Positions 23,773 to 33,388 of a stretch of DNA of 34,208 bases are shown in pieces (within the stretch, counting starts at the first letter, position 1; every line of letters begins with the position of its first letter). The notes under the pieces were generated by a model. It was not told the origin of the DNA. It was given only the letters and a program-made list of their open reading frames with translations, and made no database searches. The position numbers and the translations under genes were made by a program. The DNA comes from Streptomyces diastatochromogenes (lineage in GTDB: Bacteria; Actinomycetota; Actinomycetes; Streptomycetales; Streptomycetaceae): NCBI GenBank assembly GCA_001550305.1, contig LRTP01000529.1, forward strand, positions 1-34,208, written 5' to 3'.

Positions 23773-23845
23773 GGGGCTATAGCTCAGTTGGTAGAGCGCC
23801 TGCATGGCATGCAGGAGGTCAGGAGTTCAATTCTCCTTAGCTCCA
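23773..23845 (+). tRNA. tRNA-Ala (anticodon GGC), copy 2
   Basis: Same 73-nt sequence as 19285-19357, base for base, with identity running from 23770 to 23847. Anticodon loop ATGGCAT gives GGC. CCA is not encoded. It lies in the gap between the GT87 gene start (minus strand) and the convergent ferredoxin-flavoprotein gene, and is followed by a 15-bp hairpin terminator. Confidence 0.97.
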
Positions 23846-23853
23846 CACATATT

Positions 23854-23888
23854 GAAGGCGGGTCACCCGGTCAGGGTGACCCGCCTTC
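23854..23888. terminator. bidirectional terminator between tRNA-Ala copy 2 and the flavoprotein gene
   Basis: 15-bp perfect arms (23854-23868 and 23874-23888) around a 5-nt loop. The plus-strand tRNA and the minus-strand gene ending at 23896 converge on it, so it can serve both. Confidence 0.75.
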
Positions 23889-23895
23889 GTCGTGT

Positions 23896-25515
23896 TCAGC
23901 GGCCGCTGCCGAGCGCCCGACGACCACGGCGCTGGGAGAGGACCGGAAGGTTGTTGCGGGCCGGGGCGGAGGAGCGGCTGTCCTCCTCGATGCGCAGGGC
24001 GAGCGCCGGGCAGCGGCGTACGGCCCGCAGCGCCTTCGCCTCCGCGTACCGGGGCACCTGGGCCTGCGCGACGGTGGGGAAGCCGTCGGCGCCCAGTTCG
24101 AAGACCTCGGGAAGGATGTCCGCGCACAGGCCGTGACCGCGGCACAGTGTCCAGTCGACGTAGATCTTCTGGCGGCTGGGGCCGGCCTCCTCGACCGCCT
24201 GGCCGCCGGGGATGCCGGTGGGCAGCTGACCGCCCTCGAAGAGCGGCAGAACGCCCTCCACGGGCCTTCCGCAGCCATTGCCGAGGACATGGGCGGCCAG
24301 ATCGTCCGTGAACGCCTTGATGGTCGACTCGATGAACATCGCCGAGCCGTCGGGGTGCGAGCAGGCGCCGCGTCTTTTCACGGCCTTGGCGACCTGCTTC
24401 ACGGCCTCCAGGGCGGCCGGTCCGCCGCCGTTGAGGATGTCCTCCAGGCCGCGCGCCGCGGCGGGCAGGCCGAGGTAGCAGGGACCGCACTGTCCCGCGC
24501 TCTCCTCCGCCAGCCACTGGGCCACCCGGAGGGACTCGCCCAGCGGGCACGTCTCCTGGGTGATCGGGAGGATCGCGCCGGCGCCGAGCGCGCCGCCCAC
24601 CGCGTCCAGGGAGTTGCGCGAGACGATCGCCTCGTTGACCGTCGCCGCGTCCAGCCACTTGCCGTGGTAGCCGCCGGTCAGCACGCCCTGCGGCATCGGC
24701 GGGGCGCCGGCCAGCTGGAGCACGTAACGCAGCGGCACGCCGGTGGGGACCTCGATCACCATGGGGCGGGCGACCGCCCCGGAGATGGTGAGCATGACGG
24801 TGCCGGGCTCGTCGTACAGACCGGTGTTGCGGTAGCGGTCGGGGCCGATACGGGCGGCGATGGCCAGCTGCGCGTACGTCTCGGCGTTCGACAGCAGGGT
24901 GGGCGCGCCACCGACGCCGCTCTGCGACGCGCTGATCTTGCGACCCGGCGGGATGGCCGGGCCGCCGTCGATGGAGCGGATGAGCGAAGCGGCCGCTCCG
25001 GTCACCATCCGCACCGGATTGCGCTGCACGCGCGCGCGGAGCGGCGATCCGCGCCGATCGCTGAGGCCGCGCTCGGCCAGCGCGGCCTCCATGGACCGCT
25101 GGGTCGACTCGCGGGTCACCCCGATGACCAGGGTGCGGGCACCCATGGCCTCCGCGGCCAGCAGGGCGCCGTCCAGGATGAGGTGCGGGGCACGGTTGAT
25201 GAGCACCGTGTCCTTGCGGCAGGCGGGTTCGTCCTCACTTCCGTTGACGACCACGACGGGTCGGATGCCCTTGCTGATGGCCGACTCGGCGACCGAGCGC
25301 AGTTTCTTGGCGAAGGGGAAGCCCGCACCGCCGCGGCCCTTCAGACCGATCGCCTCGGCGAGGCCCGCGAGCTGTTCACCGCCCATCGGCTCGAGCGGCC
25401 CGTGCACCTTGAGGTGCATGGGCAGATCGAGCCGTTCAACCAGGTCGAAGCCCGACGTGAGCTGCGGAAGCCCGACGACGCGGACCTCCGGGACGTCGGG
25501 CAGGGCCTCGTTCAC
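23896..25515 (-). CDS. NuoF-like NADH-binding flavoprotein fused to a C-terminal ferredoxin
   Basis: Protein of 539 residues. It resembles the 51-kDa subunit (NuoF) of complex I: FMN/NADH loop GLKGRGGAGFP (57-67), NGSEDEPACRKD (91-102), an SLBB-like region (about 240-300) and the iron-sulfur site ESAGQCGPC (338-346) with a further Cys385. The first Cys of the canonical ESCxxCxPC is Ala340, so the cluster ligand set is changed. The C-terminus (about 450-512) is a ferredoxin domain with CRGHGLC (458-464) and C502-P, the three-Cys pattern of [3Fe-4S] ferredoxins. GTG at 25515 overlaps the upstream stop (GTGA), so it is coupled to the bis-heme membrane gene. Inferred role: passing electrons from NADH to the membrane partner. 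It is not in a nuo operon. Confidence 0.85.
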   Translation of the reverse strand: MNEALPDVPEVRVVGLPQLTSGFDLVERLDLPMHLKVHGPLEPMGGEQLAGLAEAIGLKGRGGAGFPFAKKLRSVAESAISKGIRPVVVVNGSEDEPACRKDTVLINRAPHLILDGALLAAEAMGARTLVIGVTRESTQRSMEAALAERGLSDRRGSPLRARVQRNPVRMVTGAAASLIRSIDGGPAIPPGRKISASQSGVGGAPTLLSNAETYAQLAIAARIGPDRYRNTGLYDEPGTVMLTISGAVARPMVIEVPTGVPLRYVLQLAGAPPMPQGVLTGGYHGKWLDAATVNEAIVSRNSLDAVGGALGAGAILPITQETCPLGESLRVAQWLAEESAGQCGPCYLGLPAAARGLEDILNGGGPAALEAVKQVAKAVKRRGACSHPDGSAMFIESTIKAFTDDLAAHVLGNGCGRPVEGVLPLFEGGQLPTGIPGGQAVEEAGPSRQKIYVDWTLCRGHGLCADILPEVFELGADGFPTVAQAQVPRYAEAKALRAVRRCPALALRIEEDSRSSAPARNNLPVLSQRRGRRALGSGR

Positions 25516-26828
25516 TTAAAGCCTCCGGAAGGGGCGTTCCATGGTTCACCGGAGCCAGGAGCGTCGAAGGCGCCCGGCAGTACGTCAGTCGTGGGACCGC
25601 TGTCGTACGTGTCGTTGGTGTTGTACGTACCGAAGGCGGGGTTCGTCTCACCGTTGTTGTACACATCACTCGTGCCGTACCCACCGGTGGCCGAATTGTC
25701 ATAGACGGGGATGTTGTATCCCGTGTCGGCGAGCGGGTCGTACGCGGAGCGCGGCGCCTCGCCGACCGGCGGCGGCGAGGGGATGGGCCAACTGCCCGAC
25801 GTGCTGCCACCGGCGTCGGCGCGGGGGAACGTCTCCGTCGGCTGCATGTTCATGGGCATCTGGAAGCGCTCGGTCGGGGCCGCGCCTGCGGGGTTCGCGC
25901 CGGGCGTGCCCGAGACGGCCCGGTAGGCGGCCGCGAAACCGGACGTGGCGTCCGCGGCGGCGGGGTCGGCCGGGGTCTGGTACAGCGACTGCTCGGGGGA
26001 CGGCGTGCGCTGCGGGGGTACGAAGGGGGCGCCCGAGGACTGCTGCGCGGGGCGCGGGGCGAAGCCCGGCAGGGAGTTCTCCGACAGGGCGGCACGGGAT
26101 GCCGTCAGGTCCTCGCGGGCCATGCGGCCACCGGCGCCGCCGCCCTCGCCGAGGATCGCCAGGATCCGGTCGGCGACCTTGCGCTTGAAGGGGTGCGGAG
26201 CCGCACGCAGGGCGAGAGCCCCGCCGACCGCGACCAGGCACAGCTCGTACGACACCATGAAGAACGGCTTTGCCGCCCGTCCCGCGAAGAGACCGTGGAT
26301 CAGCGCCGCGCACAGGGCCGGGTACGCCAGCATGTGCATCGCGCGCCAGCGTGCCGCGACCGGTGCCGGGGCCGCGAACTGGTTGCGCAGTGCGCCGGTG
26401 ATGCCTACGAAGATCATGAGCAGCCCGGCCAGGGAGCCGAGGCCGATGAGTCCGGCGCTGCCCTTGACGCCCAGGCTGAAGGGGATCAGCGCGGCGATCA
26501 GGACGGTGTGGTCCAGCGCCAGTTTGATGGTGATGTGCACCAGGAGGAACGCGATCGAGCCGACGGCCGTCACCCGGTGGATGCCCTGTGCCACGATCCG
26601 CTGACGCGTGTTGAGGATGAGCCGGTCCTGGGCGATGAGGCCCCAGATGACGGAACACGTCAGGGAGACGAGCGACAGGACGCCCGCACCGAAGTTGAGG
26701 AAGTCCTGGACTCGGTTGCCTCCGGTCAGCACGACCACGGGTATGAGCAGCAGGACGGCAGCCGTCGCCACCCCGTAGGCCGAGCGGCCCGGTCGGGGAA
26801 GCGTGCTGCCACTGCGACGAGGGTTCAT
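25512..26828 (-). CDS. ferric-reductase-like transmembrane cytochrome b with disordered C-terminal tail
   Basis: Protein of 438 residues. Residues 1-210 hold about six membrane helices with paired histidines His84/His98 and His165/His178 (spacing 14 and 13), the bis-heme pattern of the ferric reductase/NADPH oxidase transmembrane domain. Unlike FRE/NOX there is no FAD/NADPH domain. Instead the protein continues as a Pro/Ser/Gly/Tyr/Asn-rich disordered tail (about 225-438). The missing flavin domain is plausibly supplied by the coupled NuoF-ferredoxin gene. ATG at 26828 has GGGAG 9 nt upstream. The promoter region is AT-rich and carries a clear inverted repeat (26979-26992). The acceptor (iron, quinone or periplasmic methionine sulfoxide) is unknown. 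Confidence 0.82.
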   Translation of the reverse strand: MNPRRSGSTLPRPGRSAYGVATAAVLLLIPVVVLTGGNRVQDFLNFGAGVLSLVSLTCSVIWGLIAQDRLILNTRQRIVAQGIHRVTAVGSIAFLLVHITIKLALDHTVLIAALIPFSLGVKGSAGLIGLGSLAGLLMIFVGITGALRNQFAAPAPVAARWRAMHMLAYPALCAALIHGLFAGRAAKPFFMVSYELCLVAVGGALALRAAPHPFKRKVADRILAILGEGGGAGGRMAREDLTASRAALSENSLPGFAPRPAQQSSGAPFVPPQRTPSPEQSLYQTPADPAAADATSGFAAAYRAVSGTPGANPAGAAPTERFQMPMNMQPTETFPRADAGGSTSGSWPIPSPPPVGEAPRSAYDPLADTGYNIPVYDNSATGGYGTSDVYNNGETNPAFGTYNTNDTYDSGPTTDVLPGAFDAPGSGEPWNAPSGGFK

Positions 26829-26978
26829 AGGGGGTTACTCCCAACGGTTCGGGGAAGCGGTCCCGAAGCCGAACTCTAAGTCGAGCCATACCGATGGGTA
26901 CGAGGTTTGAGTTATTGCGTTGTTATCAAAGTGCGACCAGGTCCTTGTGTTGTCCCGTAGCGTCCCCTTACGCGAAGT

Positions 26979-26992
26979 AATATTTGAATATT
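26979..26992. promoter_or_regulatory. AATATT-TG-AATATT inverted repeat, candidate operator
   Basis: Two AATATT half-sites (26979-26984 and 26987-26992) with a 2-bp spacer in an unusually AT-rich patch of the gap between the divergent bis-heme gene and leuS. A T-run (26999-27005) follows. Such an island in a high-GC genome is usually a protein-binding site; the regulator is unknown. It is about 150 bp from the bis-heme gene start and about 100 bp from the leuS leader. Confidence 0.45.
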
Positions 26993-27079
26993 GTTCAGTT
27001 TTTTTGGCGTGATTGTGACGAGCGGCACGGCGTGTCCGACCCCGTCCCAAGCTCGTCGCGGCGCGCGCGGGGGCTGCGG

Positions 27080-27085
27080 TACCCT
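27080..27085 (+). promoter_or_regulatory. -10 box of the leuS leader transcript
   Basis: TACCCT followed by exactly 6 nt and the ATG of the leader peptide at 27092, so the transcript should start on that codon. No clear -35 is seen. Confidence 0.55.
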
Positions 27086-27091
27086 GACGCC

Positions 27092-27130
27092 ATGCGTGCC
27101 GTACGCCTTCTGCTTAGCGAGCCGCGCTGA
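27092..27130 (+). CDS. leuS leader peptide with three consecutive Leu codons
   Basis: A 12-residue [15 protein letters not shown], with codons CTT-CTG-CTT at 27107-27115. CTT is a rare codon in this genome type. It begins 6 nt after a TACCCT -10 box (leaderless) and ends 44 nt before an intrinsic terminator, then leuS. This is the classical layout of translation-coupled attenuation: ribosome stalling at Leu codons when charged tRNA-Leu is scarce would favour readthrough. Downstream RNA can form a hairpin (27137-27161) and an 11-bp stem between 27121-27131 and 27163-27173 (with one G-U pair), which a ribosome stalled at the Leu codons would block. Confidence 0.75.
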   Translation: MRAVRLLLSEPR

Positions 27131-27136
27131 TCAGTC

Positions 27137-27199
27137 CCGACCACTGATGACCCGTGGTCGGCATCGGCGCGGCGTCCCCTCCTGTGCGAGGGGATTTTT
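27137..27199 (+). terminator. leuS attenuator: hairpin plus intrinsic terminator
   Basis: First hairpin: CCGACCAC (27137-27144) with GTGGTCGG (27154-27161). Terminator: TCCCCTC (27175-27181) with GAGGGGA (27188-27194), 6-nt loop, then TTTTT (27195-27199), a true U-run rarely seen in this genome type. It lies inside the leuS leader, between the leader peptide and the leuS start at 27246, so it can only regulate leuS. Confidence 0.75.
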
Positions 27200-27245
27200 C
27201 ATTTCTAAGCCGCTGGCAGAGACGATCGATGGAGCTTTGAGGATC

Positions 27246-30134
<2,889 letters not shown>

Positions 30135-30187
30135 GCGATTGCCCCGGTCCGGCACGGATGGGTGGCTTGGCTAGGGGTAGTCCCCTA

Positions 30188-30228
30188 CGGGCAGGTTCGG
30201 GGTTCTTCTGGAACTCCGGACCTGCCCG
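30188..30228 (+). terminator. terminator after leuS
   Basis: CGGGCAGGT (30188-30196) pairs with ACCTGCCCG (30220-30228), with further pairing inside (GTTC/GAAC region) around a TTCT loop. It lies 53 nt after the leuS stop and ends in TTGCGTTT. Confidence 0.7.
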
Positions 30229-30287
30229 TTGCGTTTACCGTTGAAGAGCGACGCGGCGGCTGCCGCGACCGTCCGAGGAGGAGGAGC

Positions 30288-31022
30288 GTGGTGGAAGCCG
30301 TGATCACAGTGATCGCCCTGCTCTTCCTGCTGTTCGTGGTGCTGGGCGCATACGCCACCGTGAAGGTGATCGGCGCCGCCAAGCGCGGTGTGGACCGCAC
30401 GATCTCCCAGGCCCGCCGCACGGTCGAGGACACCACCCTGCGTGCCAAGACCTTCACTCAGCCGGGCCCGGCGGGGGAGATCGCCCAGCTGAGGCTGACG
30501 CTGCGCACCTCGATGCGGGCCACGCAGGACGCGCTGCACTCGGGCGTGGCCGAGGACGAGTCCCTGAAGGAGTCCCTGGGGCTGTTCGAGCGGCTCAGTG
30601 TGCACGGGCGTGAGCTGGACGACGAGCTGAGGCGCCTCGAGAGCGAACCGGACAAGAGGACGCTCTCCACGCGGTTGCCCGAGCTGCGCGAGCGCACCGA
30701 ACGGATCACGCAGTCCGCGGACTCGCTGCGCTGGGCCGCACGCGACCGGGCCCGCCGGTTCGCCGCCGACGACCTGGATTCGCTGAGTGAGCAGATCGAC
30801 GTGGAGGCGGGCGCCCTGCGGCACTGGACGACCGAGCCGGGACCCACTGCCTCCTGGCCCGAGGCGCCGGCACCGGACACGGCCACTTCCAGCGGCCAGA
30901 CCTGGCCGGAGCCTCCGCGGTCCCGCCCGGCCGACGAGCCGCCGCCCTCCGCGATCACCCCGCCGGTACAGCGGCCCACTTACCCTTGGCAGAAGAAACC
31001 CCGTCCCGAGAGCACGACTTGA
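30288..31022 (+). CDS. N-terminally membrane-anchored hypothetical protein
   Basis: Protein of 244 residues. It starts VVEAVITVIALLFLLFVVLG with one N-terminal membrane helix (about 3-25), then a long, charged, probably coiled-coil region (about 45-175, many Glu/Arg/Leu heptads such as LKESLGLFERLSVHGRELDD) and a Pro/Ser-rich tail (about 180-244). The GAGGAGGAGGAG ribosome site (30275-30286) is very strong; GTG at 30288 and GTG at 30291 are both well spaced. No catalytic motif is recognised. It could be a membrane scaffold by architecture, which is inference. It follows leuS after a terminator and precedes degV by 69 bp. Confidence 0.8.
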   Translation: MVEAVITVIALLFLLFVVLGAYATVKVIGAAKRGVDRTISQARRTVEDTTLRAKTFTQPGPAGEIAQLRLTLRTSMRATQDALHSGVAEDESLKESLGLFERLSVHGRELDDELRRLESEPDKRTLSTRLPELRERTERITQSADSLRWAARDRARRFAADDLDSLSEQIDVEAGALRHWTTEPGPTASWPEAPAPDTATSSGQTWPEPPRSRPADEPPPSAITPPVQRPTYPWQKKPRPESTT

Positions 31023-31078
31023 CCTGACCTAGACCGCAGGTGAAAGGGGCCGGGCTGCCGTCCGCGCTCCCCGGCAGG

Positions 31079-31084
31079 TAACCT
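31079..31084 (+). promoter_or_regulatory. -10 box for leaderless degV
   Basis: TAACCT followed by 7 nt and the ATG at 31092; no ribosome site, no obvious -35. Matches the leaderless layout seen before proA and others. Confidence 0.4.
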
Positions 31085-31091
31085 CCAGCTC

Positions 31092-31937
31092 ATGTCCCGC
31101 CATGTCGCGATCGTCACCGATTCCACGGCCTACTTGCCGCCCCGGACGATGGAGCGCCACGGCATCACCGCGGTGCCCCTGACCGTGGTTCTCGGTGATC
31201 AGGCGCTCGAAGAGGGCACCGAGATCTCGGCCCGCTCCCTGGCACAGGCACTCCAGAAGCGGCGCCCCGTCACCACGTCCCGGCCCAGCCCCGAGGTCTT
31301 CGCCGCGGCCTATCGCAGGGTCGCCGAGTCGGGCGCGACCGACATCGTCTCGCTCCACCTGTCCGCCGAGCTCTCCGGCACCTACGACGCCGCCGTCATC
31401 GCGGCCCGAGAGGCCCCGGTCCCCGTGCGAGTGGTGGACACCGGGATGATCGCGATGGCCCTCGGGTTCTGCGCACTGGCCGCGGCCGAGTCCGCGGAGG
31501 CGGGGGGCACCGTCGACGAGGCGGTCACGGCCGCGGAGAAGCGGGCCGCCGGCACCTACGCGTACTTCTACGTCGACACACTCGACTATCTGCGCCGTGG
31601 CGGCCGGATCGGCGCCGCGCAGGCGCTGTTGGGCTCCGCGCTCGCGGTGAAACCGCTGCTCCAGCTCGACGGGGGGCGGATCGAACCTCTGGAGAAGGTA
31701 CGGACGGCGTCCAAGGCGATCGCCCGGCTCGAGGAGATCGTGGCCGAACGCGCGGGCAGTGCCCAGGTCGACATCGCCGTCCACCATCTCGCCGCCCCCG
31801 AGCGGGCGTCCGCTCTCGCGGACCGGTTGCGGGCGCGGGTGCCGGGCGTGGTCGATCTGCATGTGAGCGAGGTCGGTGCGGTGATCGGCGCGCACACGGG
31901 TCCCGGGCTGCTGGGAGCGGTCGTCTCGCCTCGATGA
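31092..31937 (+). CDS. DegV family fatty-acid-binding protein
   Basis: Protein of 281 residues with the DegV fold. The start VAIVTDSTAYLP, the lipid-pocket motif VTTSRPSPEVFAAAYRR, SLHLSAELSGTYDAA and DTLDYLRRGGRIG are all family hallmarks. DegV proteins (FakB in Firmicutes) bind fatty acids and present them to a kinase for acyl-phosphate formation. No fakA-like kinase is visible in this window. The ATG at 31092 lies 7 nt after a TAACCT box and lacks a ribosome site. It is upstream of comEA/comEC, the same order I recall for Rv2417c and Rv2415c in M. tuberculosis. Confidence 0.92.
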   Translation: MSRHVAIVTDSTAYLPPRTMERHGITAVPLTVVLGDQALEEGTEISARSLAQALQKRRPVTTSRPSPEVFAAAYRRVAESGATDIVSLHLSAELSGTYDAAVIAAREAPVPVRVVDTGMIAMALGFCALAAAESAEAGGTVDEAVTAAEKRAAGTYAYFYVDTLDYLRRGGRIGAAQALLGSALAVKPLLQLDGGRIEPLEKVRTASKAIARLEEIVAERAGSAQVDIAVHHLAAPERASALADRLRARVPGVVDLHVSEVGAVIGAHTGPGLLGAVVSPR

Positions 31938-32050
31938 GGCTGGGGAATTCGGTGGGGGCGGGGTGGGCGCGCCTGCGTCTGGTGGGACTGCTGCGTGTGC
32001 TGCGCGTGCTGCGCATGCTGTGTCCACCGTGCCTGCTGGGCCTGGTGTGA
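31934..32050 (+). CDS. possible 38-residue ORF overlapping the degV stop
   Basis: ATG at 31934 overlaps the degV stop (ATGA) and reads MRLGNSVGAGWARLRLVGLL, then RVLRVLRMLCPPCLLGLV before TGA at 32048-32050. Leu/Val/Arg-rich, with a CPPC motif. The coupling position is suggestive, but the repetitive CTGCGTGTGCTGCGCGTG DNA could make any such frame by chance. Weak call. Confidence 0.22.
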   Translation: MRLGNSVGAGWARLRLVGLLRVLRVLRMLCPPCLLGLV

Positions 32051-32059
32051 CTCGTGTGG

Positions 32060-32089
32060 GTGACGGAGTTATCCACAACTGGGTAGTTT
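32060..32089 (+). promoter_or_regulatory. candidate comEA promoter with DnaA box in the spacer
   Basis: GTGACG (32060-32065) as -35, TAGTTT (32084-32089) as -10, 18-bp spacer. Inside the spacer lies TTATCCACA (32069-32077), a perfect consensus DnaA box. DnaA binding there would block RNA polymerase. A single box is not an origin. Confidence 0.45.
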
Positions 32090-32146
32090 TCCCCGGGATT
32101 TGAGCAAGATCATCGCGAGGGACGCGAGTTGCCCGATCCTCGACGC

Positions 32147-33388
32147 ATGGCACTTCGATCACGCTCACGCACCGCCACACCGACCAGCGGCCCGGGCCGC
32201 GGCCCCGTCTCCGACGGCCGCACCCGCCATCGCCGCCCTCACTCGCCAAGCCGCACAGGCGCAGGTGTAGGCACAAACGCAGGTACAGGTACAGGTACAG
32301 GTACAGGCACGGGTACGGATACAGGCGCCCGCGCCCGACGCCGCGATGCCTCGGCCGAGGCGCTCCGTCTGCGTGCACAGGCACTGTTCTCCGAAAGGCC
32401 CGGCACGCGAGGGGAGTTGGGGGACGGGCCGCCGGGCGTGGACCGGGATGTGGGAGGCCCAAGGGGGAGCACCTCGGCGGGGGTCGGCGTCGCCGTAGTT
32501 CGGGGGAGTGGCGGCTCTTCGCCCACCGGGGTCCTGGACCATGACGAACCGAGCCGAAGCTCAGGTGCGCGTGCGAGTGCGGGCGACCATACCGAGCACG
32601 GCGCTCCCGCCCCCGGGGCAACGGCGGCATGGCGAGCGCGGGCCGGGCTTGCCGTGCGGGAGCGGATGCCGCTGTGGCTGCAGTCGAGGTGCGGTCTGGA
32701 GCGCAAGAGTGTGACCGCACTCGGTGTGCTGCTCGTTGTCGCCGTGGTCTTCGCCGTGCAGCAGTTCTGGGGTGGCCGGACGCAGTCGGTGCGGGCCCCT
32801 GAGGTGGTGCGGGCAGTGGCGCCGTACGGCGGGCAGAGCGGCGCGGTGGAGCGGAAGTCGGCGGAGCCGGGAGGCGCGGCCGGGGCGCCGCCGAGCCCGG
32901 GCGGTTCGACCGCTTCGACCGGTTCGACCGGGACCGCGATCGTGGTGGACGTCAGCGGCAAGGTGCGCAGTCCCGGGCTGCAACGACTGCCGGCCGGGTC
33001 GCGGGTCGAGGACGCGCTACGGGCCGCGGGTGGGGTGCGACCGGGTGCGAACACCGAGGGGCTCAACCGGGCCCGCCTCCTGGTGGACGGCGAACAGGTT
33101 CTGGTGGGCGTCCCGGTCGGCGTGACTGGACCGGTCATGGGTGGCGGCTCCAGTGCCACGGGGATCGGTGGATCCGTGTCAGGAGCGGCTCCTTCGGCTC
33201 CCGTCTCCCTCAACACGGCCACCGTGGACCAGCTCGACACCCTGCCGGGCGTCGGCCCCGTTCTCGCGCAACACATCATCGACTACCGCACCCGGCACGG
33301 AGGCTTCCGTTCGGTCGACGAGCTCCGCGAGGTCAATGGCATCGGCGACCGCCGGTTCTCCGATCTGCAGAAACTCGTACGACCGTGA
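32147..33388 (+). CDS. comEA: ComEA-like helix-hairpin-helix DNA-binding protein
   Basis: Protein of 413 residues. A long low-complexity cytoplasmic N-terminus (1-185), including a Gly-Thr run encoded by a hexanucleotide repeat, precedes one membrane helix (about 188-206). An SLBB domain (about 264-325, IVVDVSGKVRSPGLQRLPAG) and a C-terminal double helix-hairpin-helix domain (about 354-413, SLNTATVDQLDTLPGVGPVLA) complete it. ComEA binds incoming dsDNA outside the membrane in competent bacteria. In Streptomyces the role is unproven. ATG at 32147 starts MALRSRSRT; TTG at 32129 with GAGGGA 6 nt upstream is an alternative. It overlaps comEC by GTGA at 33385-33388. Confidence 0.88.
   Translation: MALRSRSRTATPTSGPGRGPVSDGRTRHRRPHSPSRTGAGVGTNAGTGTGTGTGTGTDTGARARRRDASAEALRLRAQALFSERPGTRGELGDGPPGVDRDVGGPRGSTSAGVGVAVVRGSGGSSPTGVLDHDEPSRSSGARASAGDHTEHGAPAPGATAAWRARAGLAVRERMPLWLQSRCGLERKSVTALGVLLVVAVVFAVQQFWGGRTQSVRAPEVVRAVAPYGGQSGAVERKSAEPGGAAGAPPSPGGSTASTGSTGTAIVVDVSGKVRSPGLQRLPAGSRVEDALRAAGGVRPGANTEGLNRARLLVDGEQVLVGVPVGVTGPVMGGGSSATGIGGSVSGAAPSAPVSLNTATVDQLDTLPGVGPVLAQHIIDYRTRHGGFRSVDELREVNGIGDRRFSDLQKLVRP
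32279..32326 (+). repeat. hexanucleotide microsatellite inside comEA
   Basis: Eight 6-nt units starting GCAGGT, then ACAGGT three times, ACAGGC, ACGGGT, ACGGAT, ACAGGC. In frame, they encode alternating Thr/Gly. Since the unit is two codons, length changes would not shift the frame. Confidence 0.85.

Noticed and set aside
19282-23847. Direct repeats considered as a CRISPR or attL/attR pair of an integrative element
   Set aside because: There are only two copies, each a full functional tRNA, and no integrase, excisionase or replication gene lies between them.
23896-25515. NuoF-like gene considered as part of a complex I operon
   Set aside because: No other nuo genes are nearby, a ferredoxin is fused to it, one cluster Cys is missing, and its coupled partner is a bis-heme membrane protein.
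27092-27245. leuS leader considered as a T-box riboswitch
   Set aside because: I see no T-box consensus (UGGN) bulge or specifier-loop stem; the short Leu peptide plus terminator explains the region better.
32069-32077. DnaA box considered as part of a replication origin
   Set aside because: A single box without a cluster, AT-rich unwinding element or dnaA/dnaN neighbours.
32279-32326. Tandem repeat considered as CRISPR
   Set aside because: Units are 6 nt with no spacers and lie within a coding frame.
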